Assembly: GCF_000735355.1 (NCBI RefSeq)
Contig: NZ_JMPI01000065.1
Coordinates: forward strand, 1-37,864
Source of the DNA: Buttiauxella agrestis ATCC 33320
Lineage (GTDB): Bacteria; Pseudomonadota; Gammaproteobacteria; Enterobacterales; Enterobacteriaceae
DNA: 37,864 bases
Direction of reading: 5' to 3'
The translations under genes were made by a program, and so were the position numbers. The notes beneath the pieces are model-generated. The model was not told where the DNA came from. It saw only the letters and a list, made by a program, of their open reading frames with translations, and did no database searches. Below, one piece after another: positions 1-12,630 of the stretch. The stretch's first letter is position 1; every line of letters starts with the position of its first letter.

Positions 1-20
1 CGGCTATATTCCTTACTGTT

Positions 21-45
21 GCGCTCTCCCCTTCTGGAGAGAGCA
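21..45. other. Hairpin in the fusA-tufA spacer
   Basis: CTCTCC at 24-29 pairs with GGAGAG at 36-41 across a six-base loop. It lies just after the fusA stop, where tufA would be expected next on the minus strand beyond the window edge. No T-run follows on the minus strand, so it is more likely a processing or attenuating hairpin than a full terminator. The role is inferred. Confidence 0.35.
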
Positions 46-74
46 CGGGATCAATGTTTTTTAAAACCCGGGGC

Positions 75-2198
<2,124 letters not shown>

Positions 2199-2282
2199 CT
2201 ATATCCTAGGACGTTCATTTAAGTAACCCAAAGCGGGCAGCTCACATGAAGCGCCCGCTTGGTGACTAACACTCCGAAGGGA

Positions 2283-3321
<1,039 letters not shown>

Positions 3322-3344
3322 GAAATATACAACAATCCTGGATT

Positions 3345-3632
3345 TTACCAGGTAATCTGCTGTTCGTGTTTAACTGTCAATCCGACGAAATCAGTATAGC
3401 TGACCTTGCCTATGCCGTTCGAAATTTGAGCAGTTAAGCCACGAGCCTCGATATCTTCGTGCAGCGCGTAAATAGAAATGGGGGCGGACAGCAGCAAATC
3501 AAGGGCTTTGGTCCCTGACAACGCAGCGATGACCGCATCTTGTAGCAATAAAACATCGTCGCCAGGCTTCACACAGCGCAGCAACGCTTCAAGATCTGTT
3601 TGAAAAGGTGAGTGTTGTAAAATATGCAGCAT
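3345..3632 (-). CDS. tusB: Sulfur relay protein TusB
   Basis: TusB is a subunit of the TusBCD heterohexamer. This complex takes persulfide sulfur from TusA and passes it to TusE and MnmA for 2-thiolation of the wobble uridine in Lys, Glu and Gln tRNAs. The protein has 95 residues, starts MLHILQHSPFQ and has the DsrH-like fold sequence. It begins 6 bases after the tusC stop, so it is translationally coupled to tusC. TusB lacks the catalytic cysteine carried by TusD. It is the last gene before the str promoter. Confidence 0.95.
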   Translation of the reverse strand: MLHILQHSPFQTDLEALLRCVKPGDDVLLLQDAVIAALSGTKALDLLLSAPISIYALHEDIEARGLTAQISNGIGKVSYTDFVGLTVKHEQQITW

Positions 3633-3638
3633 GTCGCC

Positions 3639-3998
3639 TCAGAAAGTCAGAACTACATCAAACTGATGCAGCATTTCGCTCAGCGCCTCTGGTTCAAGAG
3701 GTTTTACATCAAGCACCCAGGTACCTTCTGGAGACAATCCTCTCTCGCGAAGGGAGTCTGCACAGATATAACACTGTTCTATGTCGTACAGCGGCAGTAC
3801 GCGAAAAGTTGCGATGTAATCTCTTGCGAGGACAAGTCCCGGCTGTTGGCCCGGAATCAATTGCAATACGCCATCACCAATGAAAAATACACCGATGTCT
3901 TCGCTTAGCGCAGATGTCGCCAGCAAAGCATCCAACCCTTCCCGGCCAGCAGCGCTTCCATGAGGCGGTGTCTTAAATATAAATGCCACACGCTTCAT
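3639..3998 (-). CDS. tusC: Sulfur relay protein TusC
   Basis: TusC is the DsrF-like subunit of the TusBCD sulfur relay complex for tRNA 2-thiouridine formation. It has 119 residues and the expected opening [14 protein letters not shown]. Its start overlaps the tusD stop by one base (TGATG), a classic coupling arrangement that fits fixed subunit stoichiometry. Confidence 0.95.
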   Translation of the reverse strand: MKRVAFIFKTPPHGSAAGREGLDALLATSALSEDIGVFFIGDGVLQLIPGQQPGLVLARDYIATFRVLPLYDIEQCYICADSLRERGLSPEGTWVLDVKPLEPEALSEMLHQFDVVLTF

Positions 3999-4384
3999 CA
4001 GAATTGCACCGTTCTATCACAGGTCAGAGATGCTTGTGCCAAAGCGCCCAGTCCACTCAGCGTGAAACCAGACTGCAAATTATGGCACGGTAAACCGAAT
4101 TGAATCGCTTGTTCTTCGTCTGTCACGCCGCGGCGTAACGCGGCAGCCACGCAAATATGCAGCTCGACTCCATGCTCTTGATGTAGATGTTGCCAGGCGC
4201 GCACTAAATCAAATTCATCGCTTGCAGGAGAGGTCAGCTGATTCGCGTTATAAACACCTTCTCGGTAGAAGAACACACTTTCCAACGTATGCCCCTGGCC
4301 GATAACAGCCCGTGAAAACTGCAACGCACTACTCGCTTGCTGCGTGCCATAAGCCGGCCCTGTCACCAGGATGGCAAAACGCAT
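3998..4384 (-). CDS. tusD: Sulfurtransferase TusD
   Basis: TusD is the catalytic subunit of TusBCD and carries the persulfide during sulfur transfer to TusE. The protein has 128 residues. Cys78, in the segment [13 protein letters not shown], is at the position known to be the active cysteine in E. coli. The gene overlaps the yheO stop by one base (TAATG) at its start and the tusC start at its end, so yheO-tusD-tusC-tusB is one tightly coupled unit. Confidence 0.96.
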   Translation of the reverse strand: MRFAILVTGPAYGTQQASSALQFSRAVIGQGHTLESVFFYREGVYNANQLTSPASDEFDLVRAWQHLHQEHGVELHICVAAALRRGVTDEEQAIQFGLPCHNLQSGFTLSGLGALAQASLTCDRTVQF

Positions 4385-5106
4385 TATTTATCCTGCCCCT
4401 GGAAATCACCGTTTTTGAATTGACGGATGTAGAGATACACCGTGTGTTTAGAAATATTCAAACGGTCGGCAACCTGGTTGATAGCGTCTTTGATATCAAA
4501 GATGCCTTTCTCGTAAAGATTAAGGACAATCTGTCGATTCTTGGCGTTGTTGGACACATTACGATCGGCATTCACTTCTTCAATCGTGAATTCCAGCGCC
4601 TGCATAACCAAATCTTCTACGGAGGAAGCGAAGTTCACGGAAGAAGCCACTTCTGGCGTTTCCGGCGGAATAAACGTCGACATAATTTGCGAGAACGGCA
4701 CATCAAGGTTGATGTTGATGCACAGCAGTCCGATGACTCGCTCATCACGATTACGAATGGCGATAGTCTCTGACTTCATCAGTACGCCGCTTTTTGCGCG
4801 TGTGAAATAGCATTTAGAAACGCTACTGTCCGCACCGGTCATATCATGCAGCATTCGTAATGCGAGATCGGTAATTGGCGAGCCAATTTTGCGCCCGGTA
4901 TGTTCACCATTCGCGATACGGATGGCCGAACATTTTAAATCTTGCAGCGAGTGCAACACAATTTCACAATGAGAACCAATCAGCATCGCTAACCCGTCCA
5001 CTACCGCTTCGTAGGATTTTAATATTTCAAAGTCGGTTTGTTCAAAAGGACGCTGGTCCAGTAAGTCAAGCTCACTGGTTTCATTGGTTAAAAGCGAATT
5101 GGACAT
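4384..5106 (-). CDS. yheO: YheO-type PAS/HTH transcriptional regulator
   Basis: This is a predicted DNA-binding regulator of 240 residues, the same length as E. coli YheO. The N-terminal two thirds is the YheO-like PAS domain, including [15 protein letters not shown] and the [10 protein letters not shown] stretch. The C-terminus (about 175-235) is a helix-turn-helix ending in [15 protein letters not shown]. It is the first gene of the yheO-tusDCB unit. Its ligand and targets are not known to me; its link to tRNA thiolation is only by co-transcription. Confidence 0.92.
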   Translation of the reverse strand: MSNSLLTNETSELDLLDQRPFEQTDFEILKSYEAVVDGLAMLIGSHCEIVLHSLQDLKCSAIRIANGEHTGRKIGSPITDLALRMLHDMTGADSSVSKCYFTRAKSGVLMKSETIAIRNRDERVIGLLCININLDVPFSQIMSTFIPPETPEVASSVNFASSVEDLVMQALEFTIEEVNADRNVSNNAKNRQIVLNLYEKGIFDIKDAINQVADRLNISKHTVYLYIRQFKNGDFQGQDK

Positions 5107-5240
5107 TTAAAGATACCACCCTCTACAGAGAGCCTGTCGCGCTTAAATGGTGTCAGGGCAGACTCATACTCGTTGTTGCGCAGTCTGCTAAGGTAATACA
5201 GCGTAAGATGCGCTTTCCAGCTTTTATTATACCCTGCCTC

Positions 5241-5274
5241 AAATAAAAAACCGCCGCCCATGTGGGCGGCGGTT
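5241..5274 (-). terminator. Rho-independent terminator of fkpA
   Basis: A 12-base inverted repeat at 5249-5260 and 5263-5274 (arm AACCGCCGCCCA on the minus strand) is followed on the minus strand by a T-rich run (complement of 5241-5250). It lies just after the fkpA stop and in front of yheO. Confidence 0.9.
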
Positions 5275-5283
5275 AATCATACC

Positions 5284-6123
5284 TTACTTGCTCTTAGCTG
5301 CTTCAGCTTCTGGAGCAGGAGCGGCATCTGGTTTAGCGTCTGCTTTAGGTGCTGGTTTAATATCCAGCAGCTCAACGTCAAACACCAGCGTGGAGTTAGC
5401 AGGGATCCCTGGAACGCCAGTTTTTCCGTATGCTAATTCTGGTGGAATAACCAGTTTGATTTTCCCGCCTTTCTTCAGGTTTTTCAGGCCTTCAGTCCAG
5501 CCTGGGATAACACCGTCAAGACGGAAAGACAGCGGCTCGCCACGGGTGTAAGAGTTATCAAACTCTTTACCGTCAATCAGCGTACCTTTGTAGTTCACAA
5601 CAACAGTGTCGCTATCAGTTGGTGCTTCACCCGTACCAGCTTTGTCGATTTTATACATCAGGCCAGTAGGAGAGGTTTTAACACCTTTCTCTTTTGCGAA
5701 AGTATCACGGAAGGCTTTGCCTTTATCCGCGTTTTCTTTAGCGTCTTTTTCCATTTTCGCTTGAGCAGAAGACTTCACGCGAGCTTCAAAAGCTTGCAGA
5801 GTCTGCTCGATTTCCTGGTCAGATAATTTGCTCTTGTCAGCAAATGCATCCTGAACACCAGCGATAAGCTGAGTTTTATCAAGAGTGATACCCAGCTTTT
5901 CTTGTTCTTTCAGAGAGTTTTCCATATAACGGCCCAGCGAAGCACCTAATGCGTACGCAGATTTCTGGTCGTCATTTTTGAATGCCGTGTTGCTGGCAGC
6001 AGCAGGAGCCGCAGCATCTTTAGCGGCAGCAGCCGGGGCAGCAGCCGGGGCAGCGAATGCCGGAGCGCTCAGGGCAACGGCCATCGTGGTCGCCAGTAGC
6101 GTTACTTTAAACAGTGATTTCAT
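5284..6123 (-). CDS. fkpA: Periplasmic FKBP-type peptidyl-prolyl isomerase FkpA
   Basis: FkpA is a periplasmic prolyl isomerase and chaperone that assists folding of envelope proteins. The chosen start, MKSLFKVTLLATTM at 6123, gives 279 residues and a clear signal peptide ending at AFA-APAA. An upstream in-frame ATG at 6168 would bury that signal. After an Ala/Pro-rich linker comes the dimerising helical domain (about 45-140), then the FKBP domain containing VNYKGTLIDGKEFDNSY and GVIPGWTEGL. A second Ala/Pro/Lys-rich tail closes the protein. The Ala-rich parts make it slightly longer than E. coli FkpA. A sigmaE-like promoter lies upstream. Confidence 0.97.
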   Translation of the reverse strand: MKSLFKVTLLATTMAVALSAPAFAAPAAAPAAAAKDAAAPAAASNTAFKNDDQKSAYALGASLGRYMENSLKEQEKLGITLDKTQLIAGVQDAFADKSKLSDQEIEQTLQAFEARVKSSAQAKMEKDAKENADKGKAFRDTFAKEKGVKTSPTGLMYKIDKAGTGEAPTDSDTVVVNYKGTLIDGKEFDNSYTRGEPLSFRLDGVIPGWTEGLKNLKKGGKIKLVIPPELAYGKTGVPGIPANSTLVFDVELLDIKPAPKADAKPDAAPAPEAEAAKSK

Positions 6124-6235
6124 CCATTTCTCCAGGGCCGGGGCCTCTAACCCCAAGGTTATTATCAACTAAGAGACGTACTATAACGTCGTGGAAGAAA
6201 TCTACACAATCTCTCCGCGTCTTATCGAGACAAAT

Positions 6236-6263
6236 TCAGACTCTTTTTGTTTAAAGAAGTTTC
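6236..6263 (-). promoter_or_regulatory. Candidate sigmaE promoter of fkpA
   Basis: On the minus strand, GAAACTT (6257-6263) and TCTGA (6236-6240) are separated by 16 bases, close to the sigmaE pattern GAACTT-N16-TCTGA. fkpA is a known member of the envelope stress regulon in E. coli. The transcription start would lie about 110 bases before the fkpA ATG. Confidence 0.6.
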
Positions 6264-6350
6264 GTCCAGCGCAAAACGGCACTGTATCGAGCGAGATTTT
6301 TCAGTAGAATCGCCGGGAATTGTCCATCCGCAGGCCAGGAGTCATTAGCC

Positions 6351-6569
6351 ATGCAACAAAAATCGACCGAACAACGGCTGGAAGAACTTGAGAGTCGTCT
6401 CGCTTTCCAGGAGATTACAATAGAAGAGTTAAATCAGACGGTAACGGCTCACGAATTGGAGATGGTCAAACTGCGCGAGCATTTCCGTTTGTTGGTTGAA
6501 AAACTAAAAGCGAGCCAACCTTCGATGGTAGCTTCAGAAGCCGAAGAAACTCCGCCCCCGCATTACTAA
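6351..6569 (+). CDS. slyX: SlyX family coiled-coil protein
   Basis: This small protein of 72 residues has unknown molecular function. Residues 4-55 have a heptad-like pattern ([20 protein letters not shown]), which predicts a coiled coil. The tail ends PPPHY, typical of the family. An AGGAG ribosome binding site stands 9 bases before the ATG. The gene is divergent from fkpA and convergent with slyD, sharing a bidirectional terminator with the latter. Confidence 0.95.
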   Translation: MQQKSTEQRLEELESRLAFQEITIEELNQTVTAHELEMVKLREHFRLLVEKLKASQPSMVASEAEETPPPHY

Positions 6570-6581
6570 TTTTACAAAAAG

Positions 6582-6610
6582 AAAAGGCGTGTCACAGACA
6601 CGCCTTTTTT
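6582..6610. terminator. Bidirectional terminator between slyX and slyD
   Basis: A perfect 12-base stem (AAAAGGCGTGTC at 6582-6593, with complement 6597-6608) and a 3-base loop has a T-run on each strand. It lies between the convergent slyX and slyD stops and can serve both. Confidence 0.93.
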
Positions 6611-6634
6611 ATTCTTAACGGCATCCTTAACGGA

Positions 6635-7219
6635 TTAATGGCAACCGCAGCCACCATTACCGCCGCAACCACCTTTACCATGTTCATGGTCGCCGTGATC
6701 GTGGCCGTGACCACCGCAGCAGCCATCTTCACCATGGTCGTGGTGATGATCGTGTTCGCCGTGAACGTGACCATGAGCCAGTTCTTCAGCAGTCGCTTCA
6801 CGAATAGCGATAACTTCTACATTGAAGCTCAGGTTCTGACCTGCCAGCATGTGGTTGCCATCGACAACAACGTGCTCATCTTCAACTGCGGTAATTTCAA
6901 CAGGTACTGGACCCTGGTCGGTATCAGCCATGAAGCGCATGCCAACTTCCAGCTCATCAACGCCCATGAAGACGTCTTTCGGTACACGCTGAACCAGGTT
7001 TTCGTCGTATTGGCCGTAAGCGTCATTTGCGCCAACGTTCACGTCGAAACGATCACCAACAACGTGACCTTCCAGAGCGGTTTCCAGACCAGAAATCAGG
7101 GAGCCGTGACCATGCAGATAGTCCAGCGGCGCACTCACCGGAGACTCATCAACCAACACACCGTCTTCTGTACGTACCTGATAAGCCAGGCTGACCACCA
7201 GGTCTTTTGCTACTTTCAT
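6635..7219 (-). CDS. slyD: FKBP-type prolyl isomerase and nickel metallochaperone SlyD
   Basis: SlyD is a cytosolic prolyl isomerase and chaperone. It also supplies nickel to [NiFe]-hydrogenase maturation and is the host factor for phiX174 lysis protein E. The protein has 194 residues. The FKBP domain (1-69 and 130-150) surrounds an insert-in-flap chaperone domain (about 70-128). The tail from about residue 150 is very rich in His, Cys, Asp and Gly (for example HVHGEHDHHHDHGEDGCCGG) and is the metal-binding region. An AGGAGATATC ribosome binding site supports the start. Confidence 0.98.
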   Translation of the reverse strand: MKVAKDLVVSLAYQVRTEDGVLVDESPVSAPLDYLHGHGSLISGLETALEGHVVGDRFDVNVGANDAYGQYDENLVQRVPKDVFMGVDELEVGMRFMADTDQGPVPVEITAVEDEHVVVDGNHMLAGQNLSFNVEVIAIREATAEELAHGHVHGEHDHHHDHGEDGCCGGHGHDHGDHEHGKGGCGGNGGCGCH

Positions 7220-7317
7220 GATATCTCCTGAGCGAGCGTGAGAAAAAAACTGGCGCCGATTGTAGCGGAATTTAGCGCCGGTGTACCCCTAAGCTTAAAA
7301 AAAGCTGGCGCATCTCG

Positions 7318-7518
7318 CTAGTCCGGATGAAAAATCCCGATCACTTGCTCTTGTTCGCGAGCACGGTCCCGAGGTTGCTTATCCTCTTCACGCATTTGAT
7401 GACCGCACTTAACACACTCAACAATATCGACATTATTCTCACGCCACATCGCGAGGGAATCCCGCGTCTGGCATTCAGGGCAAACAGCCCCAGCAATAAA
7501 ACGTTTACGCACCGGCAT
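7318..7518 (-). CDS. yheV: YheV family zinc ribbon protein
   Basis: A small protein of 66 residues, starting MPVRKRFIAG. Two CxxC pairs, CPEC near the N-terminus and CVKC about 20 residues later, predict a zinc ribbon. The ending GIFHPD is typical of the family. I chose the ATG at 7518 because AAGGTG lies correctly before it; an upstream GTG at 7527 falls inside that ribosome binding site. It starts 14 bases after the kefB stop, so it is the third gene of the kefG-kefB-yheV unit. Its molecular role is not established. Confidence 0.93.
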   Translation of the reverse strand: MPVRKRFIAGAVCPECQTRDSLAMWRENNVDIVECVKCGHQMREEDKQPRDRAREQEQVIGIFHPD

Positions 7519-7532
7519 TGGCTTCACCTTAA

Positions 7533-9341
7533 TTATTCAAAATCGTCCCAACCATCGAACTGCCGACGCTCTTGCTGCATCTCGCGTTCGAAGATTTCCT
7601 CTAACTCACGACGCGCTTCCCGAACCCTGGAAATTTGTGCGTTATCGGTATGAATCGGCATTAATTCACGCAGCATGCTCATGTCCAGTCGTCGGAAATG
7701 AAGCTGCGCACGATGTGCCTGATGGGGATGCATTCCTAGCGTCATCAACGCCTTACGCCCCAGCTCCAGCGCACTGGAAAACGTCTCACGGGAGAACTGC
7801 GTGACGCCAGCCTGCAATAACTCATGCGCCTCCACACGGCCTCTGGCACGCGCCAATATCGCCAGATGTGGAAAGTGTTGTTGACACAAATGAACGACTT
7901 TCATCGTGTCTTCCGGTTCATTACAGGTAATCACAATCGACTTTGCCGTCTCAGCGCCCGCCGAACGTAACAACTCAAGTTCGGTGGCATCACCATAATA
8001 AACTTTGTAGCCATATTTACGCATCAGGCTCACGGAACTGATATCACGCTCCAGCACCGTAATACGCATTTTGTTCGCCATCAGTAAGCGCCCAATCACC
8101 TGCCCGAAACGTCCGAAGCCGACAATAATCACCTGCGGCTGGTCGTCTGCCACGTAGGGCTTTTCATCGTTTTCGTCATCAACAATATTAAACCGTCGCG
8201 CAAGAATGGCATCGACACCTTTCATCAACAGCGGTGTGGTCATCATCGATAACGTAACGGTCACAAGCAGCAGCGGCATCTGGTCACCGCTGAACAGCTT
8301 TTGTGATGAAGCGGTTGAAAATAGTACGAAAGCAAACTCTCCGCCCTGGCTGAGTACGCCAGAAAACTGCAAACGCTCGGAGCTGCGCAAGCCGAAAAAC
8401 CATGACAGGCCATACAACACACCGGCTTTCACCGCCACCAGCACTACAACGCCCAGGACAACCCAGAAAAGATGGGTGTAAAGCACGCCAAGGTTTAGTG
8501 CCATGCCGACGGAGATAAAGAACAGTCCGAGCAACAATCCTTTAAAAGGATCAATCGCGATTTCCAGTTCGTGCCGGTATTCACTTTCAGCCAATAACAC
8601 GCCTGCGATGAATGTCCCTAGTGCCATTGAGAAACCCAGCGCATCCATAAATAACGCCGAGCCCAACACTAATAACAGTGCCGCAGCGGTAAAGACTTCC
8701 CGCACGCCGGAGCCTGCAATAAAGCGGAACAGAGGCTTTAAAAGGTAACGGCCGCCAATCAACATGCCCGCAAATGCCAGCACTTTGAAGCCGATCTTTA
8801 TCCAGTCGGTGTGCCCGCCGTCATTACCGGCCAACAGCGGTACCAAAGCAATCGCCGGAATGACGGCTAAATCCTGGAACAACAACACAGAAAATCCGAG
8901 CTGGCCGGATTCATTGCGGTTCATGCCTTTATCGCGCATTAACTGCAATGCCATCGCGGTCGAGGACATCGCCAGCCCTATTCCGCCGATGACCGCCGCT
9001 TGCCAGGAGAACTGCGTTAGCATCAACAAACCAGCAAGTACCACCGCACTGAGCAATACCTGTGCGGCACCGACACCAAAAATAGAACGCCGGAGCTGCC
9101 ATAACTTTGAAGGATTAAGCTCCAACCCAATGATAAACATCAGGAACACAACACCCAGTTCCGAGAAGTGTAGGATTTCATCTACGTCACTGATAAACCC
9201 TAAACCCCACGGCCCAATGGCGATTCCCGCCAGCAAATAGCCGAGCACCGCGCCAATCCCTAATCGAGCAGCGATAGGGACAGCAACCACTGCTGCAAAC
9301 AAAAACAGCACTCCCGCCAGCAATACGTCAGAACCTTCCAT
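7533..9341 (-). CDS. kefB: Glutathione-regulated potassium/proton antiporter KefB
   Basis: KefB is an inner membrane K+ efflux system. It is held shut by glutathione and opened by glutathione adducts, which acidifies the cytoplasm and protects against electrophiles. The start at 9341 ([13 protein letters not shown]) gives 602 residues, about the E. coli length. A longer frame to 9470 runs back through kefG and is discarded. The first 380 residues form the CPA2 antiporter membrane domain with many hydrophobic helices. Next comes a cytosolic KTN/RCK domain with the nucleotide motif [17 protein letters not shown]. The start overlaps the kefG stop by one base (TGATG). Confidence 0.97.
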   Translation of the reverse strand: MEGSDVLLAGVLFLFAAVVAVPIAARLGIGAVLGYLLAGIAIGPWGLGFISDVDEILHFSELGVVFLMFIIGLELNPSKLWQLRRSIFGVGAAQVLLSAVVLAGLLMLTQFSWQAAVIGGIGLAMSSTAMALQLMRDKGMNRNESGQLGFSVLLFQDLAVIPAIALVPLLAGNDGGHTDWIKIGFKVLAFAGMLIGGRYLLKPLFRFIAGSGVREVFTAAALLLVLGSALFMDALGFSMALGTFIAGVLLAESEYRHELEIAIDPFKGLLLGLFFISVGMALNLGVLYTHLFWVVLGVVVLVAVKAGVLYGLSWFFGLRSSERLQFSGVLSQGGEFAFVLFSTASSQKLFSGDQMPLLLVTVTLSMMTTPLLMKGVDAILARRFNIVDDENDEKPYVADDQPQVIIVGFGRFGQVIGRLLMANKMRITVLERDISSVSLMRKYGYKVYYGDATELELLRSAGAETAKSIVITCNEPEDTMKVVHLCQQHFPHLAILARARGRVEAHELLQAGVTQFSRETFSSALELGRKALMTLGMHPHQAHRAQLHFRRLDMSMLRELMPIHTDNAQISRVREARRELEEIFEREMQQERRQFDGWDDFE

Positions 9342-9895
9342 CAGCGGCCTCCTGGCAGGGTTGGTGATGCCAACCACTCGCCATACGCCTTCGCGTGGCT
9401 GGCAAGCTCTTGGGGAGACTGGCGACGCGCCCAATAAACAATCATTGGATTCATCCAGTGCATACGGCACATCGCGGCAGTCAGTTCAAAGGGGCGTAAA
9501 ATATCGGTCAGTGGGAAGCGATTAAAACCATCATGGCGATAGGCACCTTCTGGTTCCCCGGTGGTTATCACACTACGCCAGTACTTTCCCGCAAGGGCTG
9601 TACCTCCAACACCACTGGCAAAGCCACGGCTGAGCACACGATCCAGCCACTCTTTGAGTAACGCCGGGCAGCTATAAGTATAAAGAGGGTGCTGAAAGAC
9701 GATGACATCGTGCTCTTGCAGCAATGCCTGCTCGCGATAGATATCAATAAAAAAGTCAGGATAGTGCGCATAAAGGTCATGCACAGTGACATTAGCAAGC
9801 TTCTGCGCAGGCTGGAGTAAGACGCGGTTTGCGACCGAATCTTGTGACTCCGGATGGGCATATAGCAGCAAAACTTTCGGCGGCTGCGACATCAT
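9341..9895 (-). CDS. kefG: KefB ancillary flavoprotein KefG
   Basis: KefG is a soluble NAD(P)H quinone oxidoreductase-like flavodoxin fold protein that is needed for full KefB activity. The start at 9895 ([17 protein letters not shown]) gives 184 residues, the E. coli length. The ATG at 9892 is equally possible, since the GGAGGG ribosome binding site is better spaced from it. Visible family features are [30 protein letters not shown] and the TTGEPE loop at the flavin site. It is translationally coupled to kefB. Confidence 0.96.
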   Translation of the reverse strand: MMSQPPKVLLLYAHPESQDSVANRVLLQPAQKLANVTVHDLYAHYPDFFIDIYREQALLQEHDVIVFQHPLYTYSCPALLKEWLDRVLSRGFASGVGGTALAGKYWRSVITTGEPEGAYRHDGFNRFPLTDILRPFELTAAMCRMHWMNPMIVYWARRQSPQELASHAKAYGEWLASPTLPGGR

Positions 9896-9977
9896 TACCC
9901 TCCAGGGCGTCGTCATAGTCTTTAAATTGGGCTACCATGCAGCCCGACGCGGTGCCGTAAGCATCACGTTACCTTAA

Positions 9978-9983
9978 TATAAT
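9978..9983 (+). promoter_or_regulatory. Candidate -10 element for yheS
   Basis: A perfect TATAAT stands 34 bases before the yheS start in the kefG-yheS divergent gap. No good -35 is visible at 16-18 bases upstream, so the promoter call is weak. Confidence 0.35.
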
Positions 9984-10017
9984 GACAATTTAACATACTC
10001 TGAACATACGGCGCTTT

Positions 10018-11922
10018 ATGATTGTTTTCTCCTCGTTACAAATTCGTCGCGGCACACGCGTTCTGCTGGATAACGCCACCGCTACCATCAATCCAGGCCA
10101 AAAAGTGGGTCTGGTGGGTAAAAACGGCTGCGGTAAATCCACGCTGCTGGCGCTTCTGAAGAACGAGATCAGCGCCGATGGTGGCAGCATGACCTATCCG
10201 GGAAACTGGGCGCTGGCTTGGGTAAACCAGGAAACGCCAGCACTGGCAATGCCTGCCATTGAATATGTTATTGATGGCGACCGCGAATTCCGACTGCTTG
10301 AAGCGGAGCTGGCAAAAGCCAATGAGCGCAACGATGGCCACGCTATTGCACTGATTCACGGTAAGCTTGATGCAGTAGACGCCTGGACGATTCGCTCCCG
10401 CGCTTCAAGTTTGCTGCACGGTTTAGGCTTCAGCAATGAGCAACTCGAACGCCCGGTGAGTGATTTTTCCGGTGGCTGGCGTATGCGTCTGAACCTCGCA
10501 CAAGCCCTGATTTGCCGTTCCGATTTACTGCTGCTCGATGAACCGACTAACCACCTGGACTTAGATGCGGTTATCTGGCTCGAGCGCTGGTTGAAAAGTT
10601 ATCAGGGCACGTTAATTCTGATTTCTCACGACCGTGACTTCCTCGACCCGGTGGTCAGTAAAATTATTCACATCGAACAAGAGCAGATGTTTGAGTACAC
10701 CGGCAACTACTCGTCGTTTGAAGGCCAACGCGCCACTCGCCTGGCGCAACAGCAGTCGATGTATGAAAGCCAGCAGGAGCGTGTCGCGCATCTGCAGGGT
10801 TTTATCGACCGTTTTAAAGCGAAAGCCAGCAAGGCAAAACAGGCGCAAAGCCGCGTGAAGATGCTTGAACGCATGGAGCTGATTGCCCCAGCGCACGTTG
10901 ATAACCCGTTCCATTTCAGCTTCCGTGCTCCGGAAAGCCTGCCAAACCCGCTGCTGCGCATGGAAAAAGTCAGCGCCGGTTATGGGGATCGCGTGATTCT
11001 GGATTCCATCAAACTGAATCTGGTTCCTGGTTCACGCATCGGCCTGCTGGGTCGCAACGGTGCCGGTAAATCAACGCTGATAAAATTGTTAGCGGAAGAA
11101 ATTAAGCCATTACAGGGTGATATCGGCCTGGCAAAAGGTATCAAGCTCGGCTATTTCGCGCAGCATCAGCTCGAATACTTACGCGCTGACGAGTCGCCGT
11201 TGCAGCACCTGGCGCGTATTGCACCAAAAGAGCTGGAACAGCAATTGCGTGATTATCTGGGTGGTTTTGGTTTCCGGGGCGACAAAGTCACCGAACAAAC
11301 CGCGCGTTTCTCCGGCGGTGAAAAAGCGCGACTAGTACTGGCGCTGGTTGTCTGGCAGCGCCCTAACCTGCTGCTGCTCGATGAACCGACCAACCACCTT
11401 GATCTCGACATGCGTCAGGCGCTGACCGAAGCGTTGATTGATTTTGAAGGCGCACTGGTAGTGGTTTCGCACGACCGTCACTTGTTGCGTTCGACTACCG
11501 ATGATTTGTATCTGGTCCACGACGGTAAAGTCGAAGCGTTTGATGGTGACCTGGAAGATTATCAGCAGTGGCTTGTCGATCTGCAAAAGCAGGAAAACCA
11601 GCCGCTCGATTCTGCAAAAGATAACGTCAACAGCGCACAGGCTCGTAAAGATCAAAAACGCCGTGAAGCAGAATTGCGCACGCAAACTCAGCCCCTGCGT
11701 AAGCAAATCACCACGCTTGAAAAGCAGATGGAAAAGCTGAATGCCCAGCTTGCGCAAGTGGAAGAAAAACTGGCTGACAGCGCTATTTACGACCAAAGTC
11801 GTAAAGCAGAAATGACCGAATGTCTGCAAACTCAGGTGAAAGTGAAGTCAGCACTGGAAGAGTGCGAGATGGAATGGCTGGACGCGCATGACAAGTTAGA
11901 GCAGATGATGCAGGCCGAGTAA
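10018..11922 (+). CDS. yheS: ABC-F family ATPase YheS
   Basis: This is a soluble ABC-F protein with two ATPase domains and no membrane part. The family acts on the ribosome, and YheS has been linked to relief of translation stalling. It has 634 residues. Domain 1 has Walker A GKNGCGKST near 35-43, signature DFSGGWRMRL and Walker B LLLLDEPTNHLDLD. A charged linker (about 240-300) follows. Domain 2 repeats these as GRNGAGKST, RFSGGEKARL and LLLLDEPTNHLDLD. The C-terminal 100 residues form a Lys/Glu-rich coiled coil. The start has no strong ribosome binding site but aligns with E. coli YheS. Confidence 0.97.
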   Translation: MIVFSSLQIRRGTRVLLDNATATINPGQKVGLVGKNGCGKSTLLALLKNEISADGGSMTYPGNWALAWVNQETPALAMPAIEYVIDGDREFRLLEAELAKANERNDGHAIALIHGKLDAVDAWTIRSRASSLLHGLGFSNEQLERPVSDFSGGWRMRLNLAQALICRSDLLLLDEPTNHLDLDAVIWLERWLKSYQGTLILISHDRDFLDPVVSKIIHIEQEQMFEYTGNYSSFEGQRATRLAQQQSMYESQQERVAHLQGFIDRFKAKASKAKQAQSRVKMLERMELIAPAHVDNPFHFSFRAPESLPNPLLRMEKVSAGYGDRVILDSIKLNLVPGSRIGLLGRNGAGKSTLIKLLAEEIKPLQGDIGLAKGIKLGYFAQHQLEYLRADESPLQHLARIAPKELEQQLRDYLGGFGFRGDKVTEQTARFSGGEKARLVLALVVWQRPNLLLLDEPTNHLDLDMRQALTEALIDFEGALVVVSHDRHLLRSTTDDLYLVHDGKVEAFDGDLEDYQQWLVDLQKQENQPLDSAKDNVNSAQARKDQKRREAELRTQTQPLRKQITTLEKQMEKLNAQLAQVEEKLADSAIYDQSRKAEMTECLQTQVKVKSALEECEMEWLDAHDKLEQMMQAE

Positions 11923-11928
11923 CCGTTT

Positions 11929-11962
11929 GGCCTCAGCCTTATCGAAAACTAAGGATGAGGCC
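11929..11962. other. Long hairpin between yheS and the LysE-type gene
   Basis: GGCCTCA-G-CCTTA (11929-11941) pairs with TAAGG-A-TGAGGCC (11950-11962), with one G/A mismatch and an eight-base loop. No T-run follows on either strand, so it is better read as a stabilising or REP-like hairpin at the end of two convergent genes than as a standard terminator. Confidence 0.6.
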
Positions 11963-11969
11963 CGCGAAC

Positions 11970-12569
11970 TTAATGCCAAATCAACAGTGCACACGCCGCC
12001 GTCAGCAACCCCATAAAGACATTGAAGATTGTCCAGGAGCGGCGGCTGCGCAGCAGTTTGCCGATCATGCTGCCAAACGCAATCCAGATAATACCTGCAA
12101 CAATGTTAACCAGCGCAATCCCGATACTGATTAACGCCACGGAATGCAGGTACTGAGCACCGGCAAGGCTAAAACTTGCCACTGCACCCAATGCCATCAA
12201 CCAGGCTTTAGGGTTGATAACCTGAAGTAAACCGCCCTGCCAGAATGGAATAGGAGCCGGAGGCGGCGCATCTGTTTCCAGTTTTTCATAGGTCGCGGTG
12301 CCGATTTTCCATGCCAGCCATAATAGGTAAGCACTCCCGGCAATCTTCAGGATAAGGTGCAAAGCAGGATACAAAAGGATTAAGCTACCGACGCCAAAGG
12401 CCACCAGCAACAGGATGCATTGCATCCCAAGCATGATGCCAATCATCAACGGAATGGTGCGCATAAAGCCGTAATTGGCGCCGGAAGAAGTCAGTAACAT
12501 ATTGTTTGGGCCGGGTGTAATAGCCGCAACCCAAAGAAAACCAAGCATCGAAAAGAAAAGCGTTTCCAT
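11970..12569 (-). CDS. LysE/RhtB family amino acid exporter
   Basis: This is a predicted inner membrane exporter of amino acids or related small molecules; the substrate is unknown. The start METLFFSMLGFLW at 12569 gives 199 residues. The alternative is a GTG at 12587. The family hallmark WVAAITPGPNNMLL follows the first helix, and five or six hydrophobic helices are visible across the length. It is on the opposite strand to yheS and yheT and has no counterpart at this place in E. coli K-12, so it is either an insertion or an ancestral gene lost there. A short GGGTGT/ACACCC hairpin lies just before the ATG. Base composition does not look foreign. Confidence 0.9.
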   Translation of the reverse strand: METLFFSMLGFLWVAAITPGPNNMLLTSSGANYGFMRTIPLMIGIMLGMQCILLLVAFGVGSLILLYPALHLILKIAGSAYLLWLAWKIGTATYEKLETDAPPPAPIPFWQGGLLQVINPKAWLMALGAVASFSLAGAQYLHSVALISIGIALVNIVAGIIWIAFGSMIGKLLRSRRSWTIFNVFMGLLTAACALLIWH

Positions 12570-12630
12570 GAAATGGGTGTTCCACACCCGATAAGTTAAT
12601 TAGCAAACTCAATGAAACTAACAGTGTGAT

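Noticed and set aside
3608..3908. Two plus-strand frames over tusC
   Set aside because: Both are antisense to the conserved tusC gene and look like codon shadows.
6124..6168. Longer FkpA start
   Set aside because: It would place 15 residues before a clear signal peptide; the ATG at 6123 is better.
9341..9470. Longer KefB N-terminus
   Set aside because: The extension reads through kefG in another frame; the start at 9341 matches family length and the TGATG coupling.
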